Part shown: in pieces, positions 33,020 to 41,338 of the stretch
Layout: each line of letters starts with the position of its first letter
Numbering within the stretch: the first letter of the stretch is position 1
Assembly (NCBI RefSeq): GCF_000685035.1
Contig: NZ_BAYB01000027.1
Coordinates: forward strand, 62,001-126,000
Length of the DNA stretch: 64,000 bases
Direction of reading: 5' to 3'
From: Paraburkholderia ferrariae NBRC 106233
GTDB taxonomy: Bacteria > Pseudomonadota > Gammaproteobacteria > Burkholderiales > Burkholderiaceae
The notes under the pieces: model-generated
What the model was told of the DNA's origin: nothing
Databases searched by the model: none
Seen by the model: the letters and a program-made list of their open reading frames with translations, nothing else
Program-made: the position numbers and the translations under genes

Positions 33020-33784
33020 ATGAACACCTCTTTCCACTCCCTCGTCGTCAAGGCAAAACGTCTCGCGGGTACCGCCGTGCTCGCCGGCTCGCTCTTCAGC
33101 GCCGGTTGCGCTTCGGCCATGCCCGAAGTGCAGACATCCGGCACGATGCCCGCCGTGAAGGCCGAGATCGTGTATGTCTACGCGTTCGACGCCGCCGCCG
33201 ACCAGGTCAAGCTCGACGAAGGCGGCATGGTGAAGAAGCTCATGTCGGCGGGGGATGGCACGTCGGCCGCCCAAAAGCAGCAGCAAACCGCGCTCGCAGC
33301 CCGGGAGCAGCTCGCCGACGCACTCGTGCAACAGCTTCAGTCGATGGGCGTGCCCGCCATGCGCGTGGACGGCCCCGCCCCCGCGGGCCGCAATGCGCTG
33401 ATCATCGAAGGCCAGTTCGAGAAGATCGACGCGGGCAATCGCCGCCGCCGCATTCTGATCGGCCTCGGCGCGGGCAAGAGCGAAATGGGCGCCTCGGTGG
33501 CGGTGCTGTATCAGCCGGCCTGCGGTACGCCGCAGCCGCTCGCTACGTTCTCGGCCAAGGCCGACAGCGGCCATATGCCCGGCGTGGCCGAAACCGCCGG
33601 CGTCGGTGCCGTGGCGGGCCAGGTCGCGACGTCGGTGGCGGTCAGCGGCGGATTGCACGGCGTTTCCGAAGCGAAACACGACGCCGTTTCGTCCAATACG
33701 GCCAGGCTCGCCAAATCGATTGCGAAGCAACTGGCCGCGGCAAGCGAGAAGAACGGCTGGCTGCCGGTCGGCACGGCTGGCTAA
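33020..33784 (+). CDS. DUF4410-family lipoprotein
   Basis: 254 residues. N-terminal signal with lipobox (LFSAGC) after LAGTAVLAGS. The DUF4410 body shows VYVYAFDAAADQVKLDEGG, AREQLADALVQQLQSMGVPA, NALIIEGQFEKIDAGNRRRR, ILIGLGAGKSEMGASVAVLY and an alanine-rich end. The family is exported, found in many proteobacteria and of unknown role; the LIGLGAG segment is shared with some envelope lipoproteins. It is monocistronic and ended by a strong bidirectional hairpin. Confidence 0.85.
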   Translation: MNTSFHSLVVKAKRLAGTAVLAGSLFSAGCASAMPEVQTSGTMPAVKAEIVYVYAFDAAADQVKLDEGGMVKKLMSAGDGTSAAQKQQQTALAAREQLADALVQQLQSMGVPAMRVDGPAPAGRNALIIEGQFEKIDAGNRRRRILIGLGAGKSEMGASVAVLYQPACGTPQPLATFSAKADSGHMPGVAETAGVGAVAGQVATSVAVSGGLHGVSEAKHDAVSSNTARLAKSIAKQLAAASEKNGWLPVGTAG

Positions 33785-33815
33785 ACTGAACGACCTGGCC
33801 GGGCGTGGTGTGGCA

Positions 33816-33846
33816 GCAAAACGGCGGCACGATGCCGCCGTTTTGC
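33816..33846. terminator. Bidirectional terminator
   Basis: A 14-bp perfect stem (GCAAAACGGCGGCA with TGCCGCCGTTTTGC) and a three-base loop lie between the convergent DUF4410 and D-lactate dehydrogenase genes. A- and T-tracts in the stem serve both directions. Confidence 0.85.
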
Positions 33847-33847
33847 C

Positions 33848-35596
33848 TTATTCGGCGGTCTCGCGGTAATGCGCGAACTTCGAAGTGTGGCCGATGCCCG
33901 GGTTGAAACAGTTGCACGGATCGAGGCTTTCGTAGAAGGCCTTCAACGCGGGTTTCGCATAGTAGAGATGCCCCACGTTGTGTTCCGCGGGGTATTCGGC
34001 GCCACGCGCGTCCAGCAGCTTCCACATCTCGTGCTCCAGCGCGAGGCAGTCGTTGCCCTTGCGCACGATGTAGTCCTGATGGAAGACGTGGCAAAGAAAA
34101 TGGCCATAGTAGAGCTTGATCGCAATGGGCCGTTCCACCGCCTCGGGCAGGCGCTCGAACCAGGCGCGGTCGTTGCGCCGCAGGGCGATGTCGAGCGCGA
34201 CGATATCCTCCACTTCATCGCCATGCACGGCGCGATAACGCACCGCCGCGCCCGCCGCCGCGAAGCGGTGCAGGAAAGCCTTGCTCCCCTCCTCGTCGGT
34301 GCATTCGAAAAAGTCGCCGCTCGCGCCCGCAAAGTATTGCTTCAGCCAGGCGCGTGTTTCGTCCACCATCCCGGCGCCGACCTTCAGCATGAGATGGTGC
34401 TCGTAGCGGTTGCGATAGTCTTTCATCCGCGCGGGCAGATGATCGGGAAACAGGCGGCTTGCCGCCTGCATCACGCGGTCCGTGAAGTGGGCCGGCAGGA
34501 AGCCCAGGCGGTCGAAGAACGCGTCGCAGCGGCTCTTCAGGCCGAAGAGCGCCGGCAGGCGTTTCGTGCCCAGGTACTGGATCATCAGGAACATGTCCTT
34601 GCCGTAGCGCTCGGCCACGTCGAACGCGTCCCGGTGCAGATACTCGCCCGCAATGGGCAGTGCCGGCATGGCCGAGAGAATATGGCGGCGCAGTTCGGTG
34701 AGCTCGTCCGTTTCGTTCGTGCCGATATAGAACACTTTCGCGCCGGCTTCGATCGGAAACGTGTCGAGACGCACGGCGAAGACCATCACCTTGCCCGCCG
34801 ATCCCGAGGCTTCGTGGAGGCGCAGCGGATCGGCGTTGTAGCGCGCGGGGGTATCGGCATCGACATCGCGCACATGCTGGGCATAGCCGTGATCCGATGC
34901 GGCGCCCGCGTCGCGCTGAATGTCCGCCTCCGGCAGTTCGCCGCGGTCGAGACGGCCAAGCACTTCCTCCGGCGTAGTGCCGAGACGAATGCCAAGGTGA
35001 TTCACGAGTTCGGGGCGCCCCGCTCCGTCCACGCGCGCGAACACGCTCATTTCCGTATAGGCGGGCCCACGCTGCACGAGCGCGCCGCCCGAGTTGTTGC
35101 AAACGCCTCCTACCACCGAAGCGCCGATACACGAGGAGCCGATCACCGAATGCGGTTCGCGGCCGAGCGGCTTGAGCGTCTGTTCGAGTTGATCGAGCGT
35201 CGAACCCGGCAGGCAGACCACCTGCTTGCCGCCCTCGATCACGTAGACCTTGCGCATGCGCGACATGCTGACGATCACGATGTCGCGGTCGTAGTCGTCG
35301 CCGTCGGGCGTCGAGCCGCCGGTCAGGCCCGTGTTCGACGCCTGCGAAATCACAATCGCGTTGGCCGCAAGACACGCTTCGAGCACTTTCCACTGCTCGA
35401 CGAGGGAACCGGGCCGCGCCACCGCCGCCACCCGGCCCTGGCCGAAGCGAAACCCGGTACGGTAACGCCGCGTGGCCTCGTCGCCGGTCAGCACGTATTT
35501 GCGGCCCACCGCGTTTCGCAGCGATTCGACGAGGGCCTCTCGTGCGCCGTGAGCGACGTGTGCAGACGGCGGGGAACGGTGCGGGACGGTGGACAT
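33848..35596 (-). CDS. dld: Quinone-dependent D-lactate dehydrogenase
   Basis: 582-residue FAD-linked, membrane-associated D-lactate dehydrogenase that oxidises D-lactate to pyruvate with electron transfer to quinone. FAD-binding-4 domain: AIVISQASNTGLTGGSTPDG, CLPGSTLDQLEQTLKPLGRE and SVIGSSCIGASVVGGVCNNS. The C-terminal membrane-binding/cap domains read FPIEAGAKVFYIGTNETDEL, FECTDEEGSKAFLHRFAAAG, YYGHFLCHVFHQDYIVRKGN and EHNVGHLYYAKPALKAFYES. Length matches E. coli Dld (about 571). The ATG opening on MSTVPHRS was chosen. A LysR gene lies 143 bases upstream on the same strand and may control it. Confidence 0.95.
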   Translation of the reverse strand: MSTVPHRSPPSAHVAHGAREALVESLRNAVGRKYVLTGDEATRRYRTGFRFGQGRVAAVARPGSLVEQWKVLEACLAANAIVISQASNTGLTGGSTPDGDDYDRDIVIVSMSRMRKVYVIEGGKQVVCLPGSTLDQLEQTLKPLGREPHSVIGSSCIGASVVGGVCNNSGGALVQRGPAYTEMSVFARVDGAGRPELVNHLGIRLGTTPEEVLGRLDRGELPEADIQRDAGAASDHGYAQHVRDVDADTPARYNADPLRLHEASGSAGKVMVFAVRLDTFPIEAGAKVFYIGTNETDELTELRRHILSAMPALPIAGEYLHRDAFDVAERYGKDMFLMIQYLGTKRLPALFGLKSRCDAFFDRLGFLPAHFTDRVMQAASRLFPDHLPARMKDYRNRYEHHLMLKVGAGMVDETRAWLKQYFAGASGDFFECTDEEGSKAFLHRFAAAGAAVRYRAVHGDEVEDIVALDIALRRNDRAWFERLPEAVERPIAIKLYYGHFLCHVFHQDYIVRKGNDCLALEHEMWKLLDARGAEYPAEHNVGHLYYAKPALKAFYESLDPCNCFNPGIGHTSKFAHYRETAE

Positions 35597-35739
35597 GCAA
35601 GCGGCTCCTTCATGGGACGAATGGCGCCGGACTGTGTGTCGACCACGGCTCCGGGCGGCCAGGCGAAAGCATAGGCCGCCCTCGCCACCAGGTCCAATAT
35701 CGCGCCCACACGCGATCAAGACGAAAAAGCTCTGGATCG

Positions 35740-36639
35740 TCAGCCGCGCGACGTCTGGCGTGCGATCTCGCGCAGGACCCGCACGAAGTTGCGCACGGTC
35801 GGCGCGCGCTCGCGCGGGCGGTACACGAGCGCGATGGTCGTATGCAATGTGCCGCCCTTGAGCCCGTGATACGTCACGCCTTTGGCCTGGATCTGCCGCA
35901 TCGACGAAGGAATCAGCGCCACGCCGAAGCCGGCGGCGGCCATGTTGACCGTCGAGGAGATCTGCGGCGACTCCATGCCGATCACCGGCTGGAACCCCGC
36001 CGCGTGGCACGCGCTGATGATCGAGTCGTAGAGGTCCGGCCCGATCGGGCGCGGAAACAGAATGAGCGGCTCGCCGGCCAGTTCCGCGAGATCGAGGCTG
36101 CGCCGGCGTGCGAGGCGATGACGCGGGGGCAACACGGCGAGCACCTCTTCCTGGGCGAGCGCTTCGGTCTCGAGCCCGCGGCAATCGAGCGGCAGACGCA
36201 CGAAGGCCGCGTCCACGCGCGCCTCGCTCACCCGTTCGAGCAGCACCGAACTATTGCTTTCCTCGCAGCCGATGGCCACGCCCGGATACGCGCTGCGGTA
36301 GCGCTGCAACACGGTGGCCACGAGGGGATGAAACACCGTGGAGCCCGCGAAGCCGAGATTGAGCCGCCCGGTCTCGCCGCGCCCGGCGTTCTGCGCCTCG
36401 GCGAGCGCGAGGCCGGCCTCCTCCAGAATGCGCTGCGCGCGTTCGCGAAAGAGCCGCCCCGCTTCGGTCAGCTCGACATGGCGCGAGTGCCGGATGAAGA
36501 GCTTCGTGCCCATCTCGCGTTCGAGCTTCAGAATCTGCTGGGACAGCGGCGGCTGCGCGATGCCCAGCGTTTCGGCGGCGGCGCTGAAGTGCAGGTGCTC
36601 CGCGACCGCAAGAAAGTAGCGTAGCTGGCGAAATTCCAT
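35740..36639 (-). CDS. LysR-family transcriptional regulator
   Basis: 299 residues. N-terminal winged HTH: MEFRQLRYFLAVAEHLHFSA, AAETLGIAQPPLSQQILKLE, HVELTEAGRLFRERAQRILE. Effector domain: LNLGFAGSTVFHPLVATVLQ, LAVLPPRHRLARRRSLDLAE and AAAGFGVALIPSSMRQIQAK. The PPLSQQI motif is like BenM/CatR-type members. The ATG at MEFRQLR is the standard family start. Located directly upstream of dld on the same strand; it could regulate dld or the upstream hpnR. Effector unknown. Confidence 0.93.
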   Translation of the reverse strand: MEFRQLRYFLAVAEHLHFSAAAETLGIAQPPLSQQILKLEREMGTKLFIRHSRHVELTEAGRLFRERAQRILEEAGLALAEAQNAGRGETGRLNLGFAGSTVFHPLVATVLQRYRSAYPGVAIGCEESNSSVLLERVSEARVDAAFVRLPLDCRGLETEALAQEEVLAVLPPRHRLARRRSLDLAELAGEPLILFPRPIGPDLYDSIISACHAAGFQPVIGMESPQISSTVNMAAAGFGVALIPSSMRQIQAKGVTYHGLKGGTLHTTIALVYRPRERAPTVRNFVRVLREIARQTSRG

Positions 36640-36721
36640 AGCGTTTTCGTCTGGATGCGAACGCGCCATAGTGGACCGGATTCGCGCCGGCGTCGAGCCC
36701 GGCACGCTCCGGCCGCGAGGT

Positions 36722-38266
36722 TCAGCCAGTGCCCATGCGCGTCTCGTCCACGAACTTCTCGGTGGCGTCGTCGATCTTGCGGCCCTTGCGGCCCATCGGC
36801 CCGTGGATATAGACAGCCTTCATATCGATCTGCGGCGGCCCGTTCGTGGCGGGCGGCGGCGTCATCTCGTAGCGCACTTCGCGCTCGTGATCGGCCAGTT
36901 GCAGGCGCGGGTCGAACACCGAATTGAAGCGCCACAGCATCCGCACAAAGTTCGTCTGCCCGCGCACGAGCAGGCGCGTTGCCTGTCCCGCCGCGCCGCG
37001 CAGCGCGGTCCAGCCCAGATGCTTGCGGTTGAGCACCTGCTGCGTGCGCACGAGCTCCGCGTAGAACTCCGGCAGCGGCAGCTTCGTGGGCACCACGGCG
37101 TGCTGGATGTCGTAGAGCCGGTAGTCGAGGCTCGTCAGGTGGCGCGCTTCGTTTTGCCAGTTCTCGGTGCCCGGATAAGGCGTGTTCACGCTGATGTTCA
37201 CGATCTCCGGAATTTCCAGGCACCACTGACGAATCGTCTCGAAGCGCTCGCGGTCCCAGTCGGGATCGGCAATCAGATTGATCGCAACCGTGATGCCCAG
37301 CGAACGCGCAAATTCCAGCGCCTCGAAATTGCGGTCGAGGCTGATGCGCTTGCGGAACGCCTTGAGCCCCGCCTCGTCGATGGCTTCGAGGCCGAGAAAC
37401 ATGTACTTGAGCCCGAGCGACTGCCACGCGCGAAACACGTCCTTGTTGCGCAGGAGCACGTCGCCGCGCGTCTCCAGGTAGTAGCGCTTCTTGATGCCGC
37501 GCTGCCGGATCGCATCGGCGATCGCCATGCCGTGCTCGGCATGCACGAACGCCACATCGTCGACGATGAAGACGCCCGGCTCGCGCAGCGCCGCCAGTTC
37601 CTCCACCACGACCTCGGGGCTGCGCGTGCGATAGCTGCGCCCGTAGAAGGTCCAGGCGCTGCAGAACGTGCAGTCCCACGGGCAGCCGCGCGCGAACTCG
37701 ATGGAAGCGCACGGGTCCAGCGTGCCGATGAAGTATTTGCGGCGGTGGTGCAGCAGGTCGCGGGCGGGATGCACGGTGTCGAGCCGTTCGACGAAACGCG
37801 GCGGCGGTCCCGATCCGTCACGCGTCAGCACCCCGGGCACGGCGCACAGGTCGCCGCCGCTCGCCACCGTATCGAGCAGTTCGGCAATCGAGGCCTCGCC
37901 TTCGCCGCGCAGCACGCAGTCGATTGCGCCCTCGGCGTGGCGCAGCAGATCGCCGGCCGTGAAGGACACGCTATGGCCGCCCACGAACACGAAGCACGAG
38001 GGCAGCGCCGCCTTGACGGCCTTCGACAGATCGATGATTTCGGGGATATTCGCGAGGTAGTTGCCGGAGAAGCACAGCGCATCCGGGCGGAAAGCGCGCA
38101 CCATGCGCATGAGGTCGGCGTGGGTTTCGACCTGCAGATCGAGCAGGCGCACCTCGTGGCCGGCGTCGCGCGCCGCGCCCGCGACGGATTCGAGCCCCAG
38201 CGGCTCGAGACGCAGGAACACGCGCGTGTACATCAGGCCGCTCGGGTGGACAGCGAGCAATCTCAT
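36722..38266 (-). CDS. hpnR: Hopanoid C-3 methylase, B12-binding radical SAM protein
   Basis: 514 residues. The N-terminal cobalamin-binding-like domain (about 1-130) starts MRLLAVHPSGLMYTRVFLRL, the family signature, with LCFSGNYLANIPEIIDLSKA and FVFVGGHSVSF. Radical SAM domain: 4Fe-4S motif CPWDCTFC (Cys195, Cys199, Cys202), GRSYRTRSPEVVVEEL and VFIVDDVAFVHAEHG. The C-terminal part reads SVNTPYPGTENW and the tail MKAVYIHGPMGRKGRKIDD. HpnR adds a methyl group at C-3 of hopanoids using SAM and methylcobalamin. No other hopanoid (hpn/shc) gene is in the window, so it acts with genes elsewhere. It lies just upstream of the LysR gene. Confidence 0.9.
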   Translation of the reverse strand: MRLLAVHPSGLMYTRVFLRLEPLGLESVAGAARDAGHEVRLLDLQVETHADLMRMVRAFRPDALCFSGNYLANIPEIIDLSKAVKAALPSCFVFVGGHSVSFTAGDLLRHAEGAIDCVLRGEGEASIAELLDTVASGGDLCAVPGVLTRDGSGPPPRFVERLDTVHPARDLLHHRRKYFIGTLDPCASIEFARGCPWDCTFCSAWTFYGRSYRTRSPEVVVEELAALREPGVFIVDDVAFVHAEHGMAIADAIRQRGIKKRYYLETRGDVLLRNKDVFRAWQSLGLKYMFLGLEAIDEAGLKAFRKRISLDRNFEALEFARSLGITVAINLIADPDWDRERFETIRQWCLEIPEIVNISVNTPYPGTENWQNEARHLTSLDYRLYDIQHAVVPTKLPLPEFYAELVRTQQVLNRKHLGWTALRGAAGQATRLLVRGQTNFVRMLWRFNSVFDPRLQLADHEREVRYEMTPPPATNGPPQIDMKAVYIHGPMGRKGRKIDDATEKFVDETRMGTG

Positions 38267-38513
38267 GAAGCCTCCTTGTGATGCGCGCCGGAAGGGCTCG
38301 CGGACGGGTGGCCCGAGTGACGGAGCACAAAGCGCGCCCGCCCCTCGATACTGCTGCTTCGTGGGAGCTGCTGTATGGGAGTTTATGCGCGTTCGCGGGG
38401 CGGCGCCCGGGCAACGCAAGAGCAATCGCCTGCGCAATGCAGCAGAAACTGGCGAAGAGGCTTCGGATCGAGGCTCGGAACCGAACCGCGAAACCGGGCC
38501 TCAGGAGTTCGCC

Positions 38514-40031
38514 TCAAAAGCTGCCGAACAGCGAACCGAGCACGATCACGACGGCCAGCGCCAGCACCGCGCCGACGATGCTCACCACCACGAGATCGCG
38601 GTAGCTCTCGCGGTGCGTCGAGCCGCAGACGGCCAGCAGCGTGACCACGGCGCCGTTGTGCGGGAGACTGTCGAGCGTGCCCGACGACATCACCGCGACG
38701 CGGTGCAGCAAGTCCGGCGCGATATGGTGCTGGGCGGCGATCTGCATGTAGGTGCCGCCGAGCGCATCGAGCGCGATGGTGAGTCCGCCCGAGGCCGATC
38801 CCGTGAGCCCGGCCAGCAGGTTGGTGGCCACCGCAAGCGAAACGAGCGGCCCCCCGCCGATGCCGAGCACCCAGTCGCGCACCGCCTCGAATGCGGGCAG
38901 CGCGGCGATCACGGCGCCATAGCCCACGAGGCTGCCCACGCTCAGCACCGGCAGCACCGAAGCGTTGGCGCCCGCATCCACGCTCTCGCGCAGCGCGGGC
39001 AGCCGCCGCCGGTTGAGCGCGACGAGCACGGCAATGCCGCAGGCAAGCGCCACGCTCACGCCCCACACGCCGGCCACGGCCGAAAGCGAGGTGGCGCCCC
39101 AGCGCGGCTCGGCCAGATAGGCGGCGTCGATGCGCGGAAAGACCACCACGTTCATTACGAAGTTCATCGCCACCACCACGGCGAGCGGCGCGAGCGCCAC
39201 CCATGCGGAAGGCGGCCCCGCGTGGCCCGGCGCGCCGCTGGCGAAGGGCGCGCCGCTGTCGATCTCGGCGGGATCGAAGGTCTGCGCGACGCTCGCCCGT
39301 TCGCGCACGAGCGCCGATTTGCCGCCCGCCGCCTCGGCTTCGCCCGCGTGCCCGGCCGCCCTGCCCGCCGGCTCGACGAAGCCTTCGCCGCCGCGCCTTG
39401 CCGCGGCGGCCGCCCGGCCCAGCCACCAGAGCCCGAAGCCGGCCATCACCACGCTCGCGATCACGCCAAGGCCGGGCGCTGCAAACGGCGTGGTGCCGAA
39501 GAACGGCATCGGGATGGCGTTTTGCAGCGCGGGCGTGCCGGGCAACGCCGACATCGTGAAGGTCGCCGTGCCGAGCATGATCGTCGCCGGCATGAGGCGG
39601 CGCGGCAGGTTGGCGGAGCGAAACAGCGCTTCGGCCATCGGTGCGAGCACGAAGAACGCGACAAAGAGGCTCACGCCGCCATAGGTGACGAGCGCACCGC
39701 CCAGCACGACCGCGGCCAGCGCGTGGCGCGTGCCGAGGCGGTCGATCATGAACTGCGCGACGGCGTCCACGGAGCCGCTGTCTTCCATGAGCTTGCCGAA
39801 CAGCGAGCCGAGCAGGAAGAGCGGAAAGAACTGCGCGAGGAAACGGCCCGTGCTCCCCATGAAAGTCTGGGTCCAGTGCGCGAGCACCGGCTGGCCCGAA
39901 ATGAGCGCCGCAAGCATGGCGGCGAGCGGCGCGAGCAAAAGCACGCTCCAGCCGCGATACGCGAGCCAGATAAGCAGGCCGAGGCTCGCGAGCATGCCCG
40001 CAAGGCCGAGCGCGAGCGTGCCCGCGCTCAT
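38514..40031 (-). CDS. GntP-family permease
   Basis: 505 residues with about 12-14 hydrophobic helices and a hydrophilic loop around residues 225-275 rich in Ala/Gly/Glu. Family stretches: FFPLFLLGSLFGKLMEDSGS, LGGALVTYGGVSLFVAFFVL, TATFTMSALPGTPALQNAIP, and near the end VMSSGTLDSLPHNGAVVTLL. GntP members carry gluconate, citrate-like or hydroxy acids with protons. No catabolic gene is adjacent, so the substrate is open; 3-hydroxybutyrate or another short hydroxy acid is plausible. The ATG has no ribosome site of its own and overlaps the stop of a 35-codon ORF (ATGA), suggesting coupled translation. Confidence 0.88.
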   Translation of the reverse strand: MSAGTLALGLAGMLASLGLLIWLAYRGWSVLLLAPLAAMLAALISGQPVLAHWTQTFMGSTGRFLAQFFPLFLLGSLFGKLMEDSGSVDAVAQFMIDRLGTRHALAAVVLGGALVTYGGVSLFVAFFVLAPMAEALFRSANLPRRLMPATIMLGTATFTMSALPGTPALQNAIPMPFFGTTPFAAPGLGVIASVVMAGFGLWWLGRAAAAARRGGEGFVEPAGRAAGHAGEAEAAGGKSALVRERASVAQTFDPAEIDSGAPFASGAPGHAGPPSAWVALAPLAVVVAMNFVMNVVVFPRIDAAYLAEPRWGATSLSAVAGVWGVSVALACGIAVLVALNRRRLPALRESVDAGANASVLPVLSVGSLVGYGAVIAALPAFEAVRDWVLGIGGGPLVSLAVATNLLAGLTGSASGGLTIALDALGGTYMQIAAQHHIAPDLLHRVAVMSSGTLDSLPHNGAVVTLLAVCGSTHRESYRDLVVVSIVGAVLALAVVIVLGSLFGSF

Positions 40032-40135
40032 GGCCGCGCCCCGCGTGCCGGCGTGGCGCGCTCCGGCTGCAATCTGCAATCGACGTGGATATCGATGCGA
40101 ATCGGTTGGGAAATCGTCTCTGTTCCGGTGAACAT
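40028..40135 (-). CDS. Candidate 35-residue leader peptide coupled to the GntP permease
   Basis: A short frame with a good ribosome site (GGAG, five bases before ATG) encodes MFTGTETISQPIRIDIHVDC and then RLQPERATPARGARP. Its TGA overlaps the ATG of the permease by the classical ATGA. The permease start lacks its own Shine-Dalgarno sequence. It has no recognised family and could be a regulatory upstream ORF that controls permease translation by coupling. It could also be a chance frame. Only the spacing and ribosome site support it. Confidence 0.4.
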   Translation of the reverse strand: MFTGTETISQPIRIDIHVDCRLQPERATPARGARP

Positions 40136-40242
40136 GGCGGCTCCGTGCAGGCGCGCGGGCGAGGCGCGGCACCGGCGAGATTACCGGAAAAGAAAGAAGC
40201 GCCACGGTCGGGTGCGAAGCCGCGGCCGCGCGCAAGGCACGC

Positions 40243-40941
40243 GTGGCAGGTTTGATAGACTCGCGCTCATCGATTGCACCGCCTTGGCCACCGCCTTCCA
40301 TCGTGCCCGCCACGCCCACGCTGCCCCGTCTGCTCAAGGAAATCCGCGCCTGCCGCGTCTGCGCCGAGGCCCTGCCGCTCGGCCCGCGGCCCGTGGTTCA
40401 GGCGCACGCGCATGCGCGCCTCTTGATCGTCGGCCAGGCGCCCGGCGCGAAGGTCCATGCATCAGGCGTGCCGTGGGACGATGCGAGCGGCGAGCGGCTG
40501 CGCGCGTGGACCGGCATCGACCGCGACACCTTCTACGACGCCGCGCAGGTCGCCCTCGTGCCGATGGGCTTCTGCTATCCCGGCCGCGCCGCCGATGGCG
40601 ACAACCCGCCGCGGCCCGAATGCGCACCGCTCTGGCACGCGCGTCTGCTTGCCCAGTTGCCCGAGGTGCGGCTCACGCTGCTGGTCGGCCAGTATGCGCA
40701 GCGCGCTTTTCTCGGCGCGCGGCGCCGGGCCTCGCTCACGGAAACCGTCGAGCACGCGCGCGACTACCTGCCCGACTTCTTGCCGCTGCCGCATCCGTCG
40801 CCGCGCAACCAGCCCTGGCTCAAGCGCCACGCGTGGTTCGGGCGGGACGTGCTGCCCGCGCTGCAAGAGCGCGTTGCGGCGGCGCTGGCGCAAGCGCCGG
40901 CACAACCGAACATCCGGAAGAAAGGAGAGACGCCACGATGA
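40243..40941 (+). CDS. Uracil-DNA glycosylase superfamily protein
   Basis: 232 residues from a GTG; a second GTG at 40303 just before the conserved domain is an equally good start. The UDG-fold motifs are present: LIVGQAPGAKVHASGVPWDD (motif A-like), ALVPMGFCYPG, LTLLVGQYAQ and the C-terminal LPLPHPSPRNQ (motif B). A CRVC pair precedes the domain, but a full set of four iron-sulfur Cys is not evident. The family removes uracil or related bases from DNA, although many members are uncharacterised. Its stop overlaps the DUF488 start (ATGA). Confidence 0.85.
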   Translation: MAGLIDSRSSIAPPWPPPSIVPATPTLPRLLKEIRACRVCAEALPLGPRPVVQAHAHARLLIVGQAPGAKVHASGVPWDDASGERLRAWTGIDRDTFYDAAQVALVPMGFCYPGRAADGDNPPRPECAPLWHARLLAQLPEVRLTLLVGQYAQRAFLGARRRASLTETVEHARDYLPDFLPLPHPSPRNQPWLKRHAWFGRDVLPALQERVAAALAQAPAQPNIRKKGETPR

Positions 40942-41306
40942 GCCCGCCCACCATCGACCTGCAGCGCGTGTACGATCCGCCGCCCACGGCCAGTCATGCG
41001 TGCTTTCTCGTCGACCGGCTCTGGCCGCGCGGCATCCGCAAGGAGGCGCTCGCGCACGTGCAATGGCTCAAGGACGTGGCGCCGAGCACCGCGCTGCGCC
41101 AGTGGTATCACAAGGACCCGACGCAATGGGACGCGTTCGCGCAACGCTACGTCGCCGAACTCGACGCGAACCCTGCCGCGTGGCAGCCGCTGGCCGGGGC
41201 CTGCGCGAAGGGTCCGGTCGCCCTGCTCTATGGCTCGCGCGACGTGGAGCATAACCACGCGATCGTGCTGCGCGCGTTTCTGCTGAAGAAGCTCGAGCGC
41301 CGCTAG
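40938..41306 (+). CDS. DUF488-family protein (YeaO-like)
   Basis: 122 residues covering the complete short DUF488 form: RVYDPPPTASHACFLVDRLW, PRGIRKEALAHVQWLKDVAP, STALRQWYHKDPTQWDAFAQ and LLYGSRDVEHNHAIVLRAFL. The conserved DRLWPRG and the C-terminal HNHA are typical. Function unknown in bacteria; proposed nucleic-acid or stress roles. Translationally coupled to the uracil-DNA-glycosylase-like gene, which suggests a shared DNA-repair context. Confidence 0.9.
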   Translation: MSPPTIDLQRVYDPPPTASHACFLVDRLWPRGIRKEALAHVQWLKDVAPSTALRQWYHKDPTQWDAFAQRYVAELDANPAAWQPLAGACAKGPVALLYGSRDVEHNHAIVLRAFLLKKLERR

Positions 41307-41338
41307 CGCGGCGCCGCGGCCATCACACCATCAGCGCA

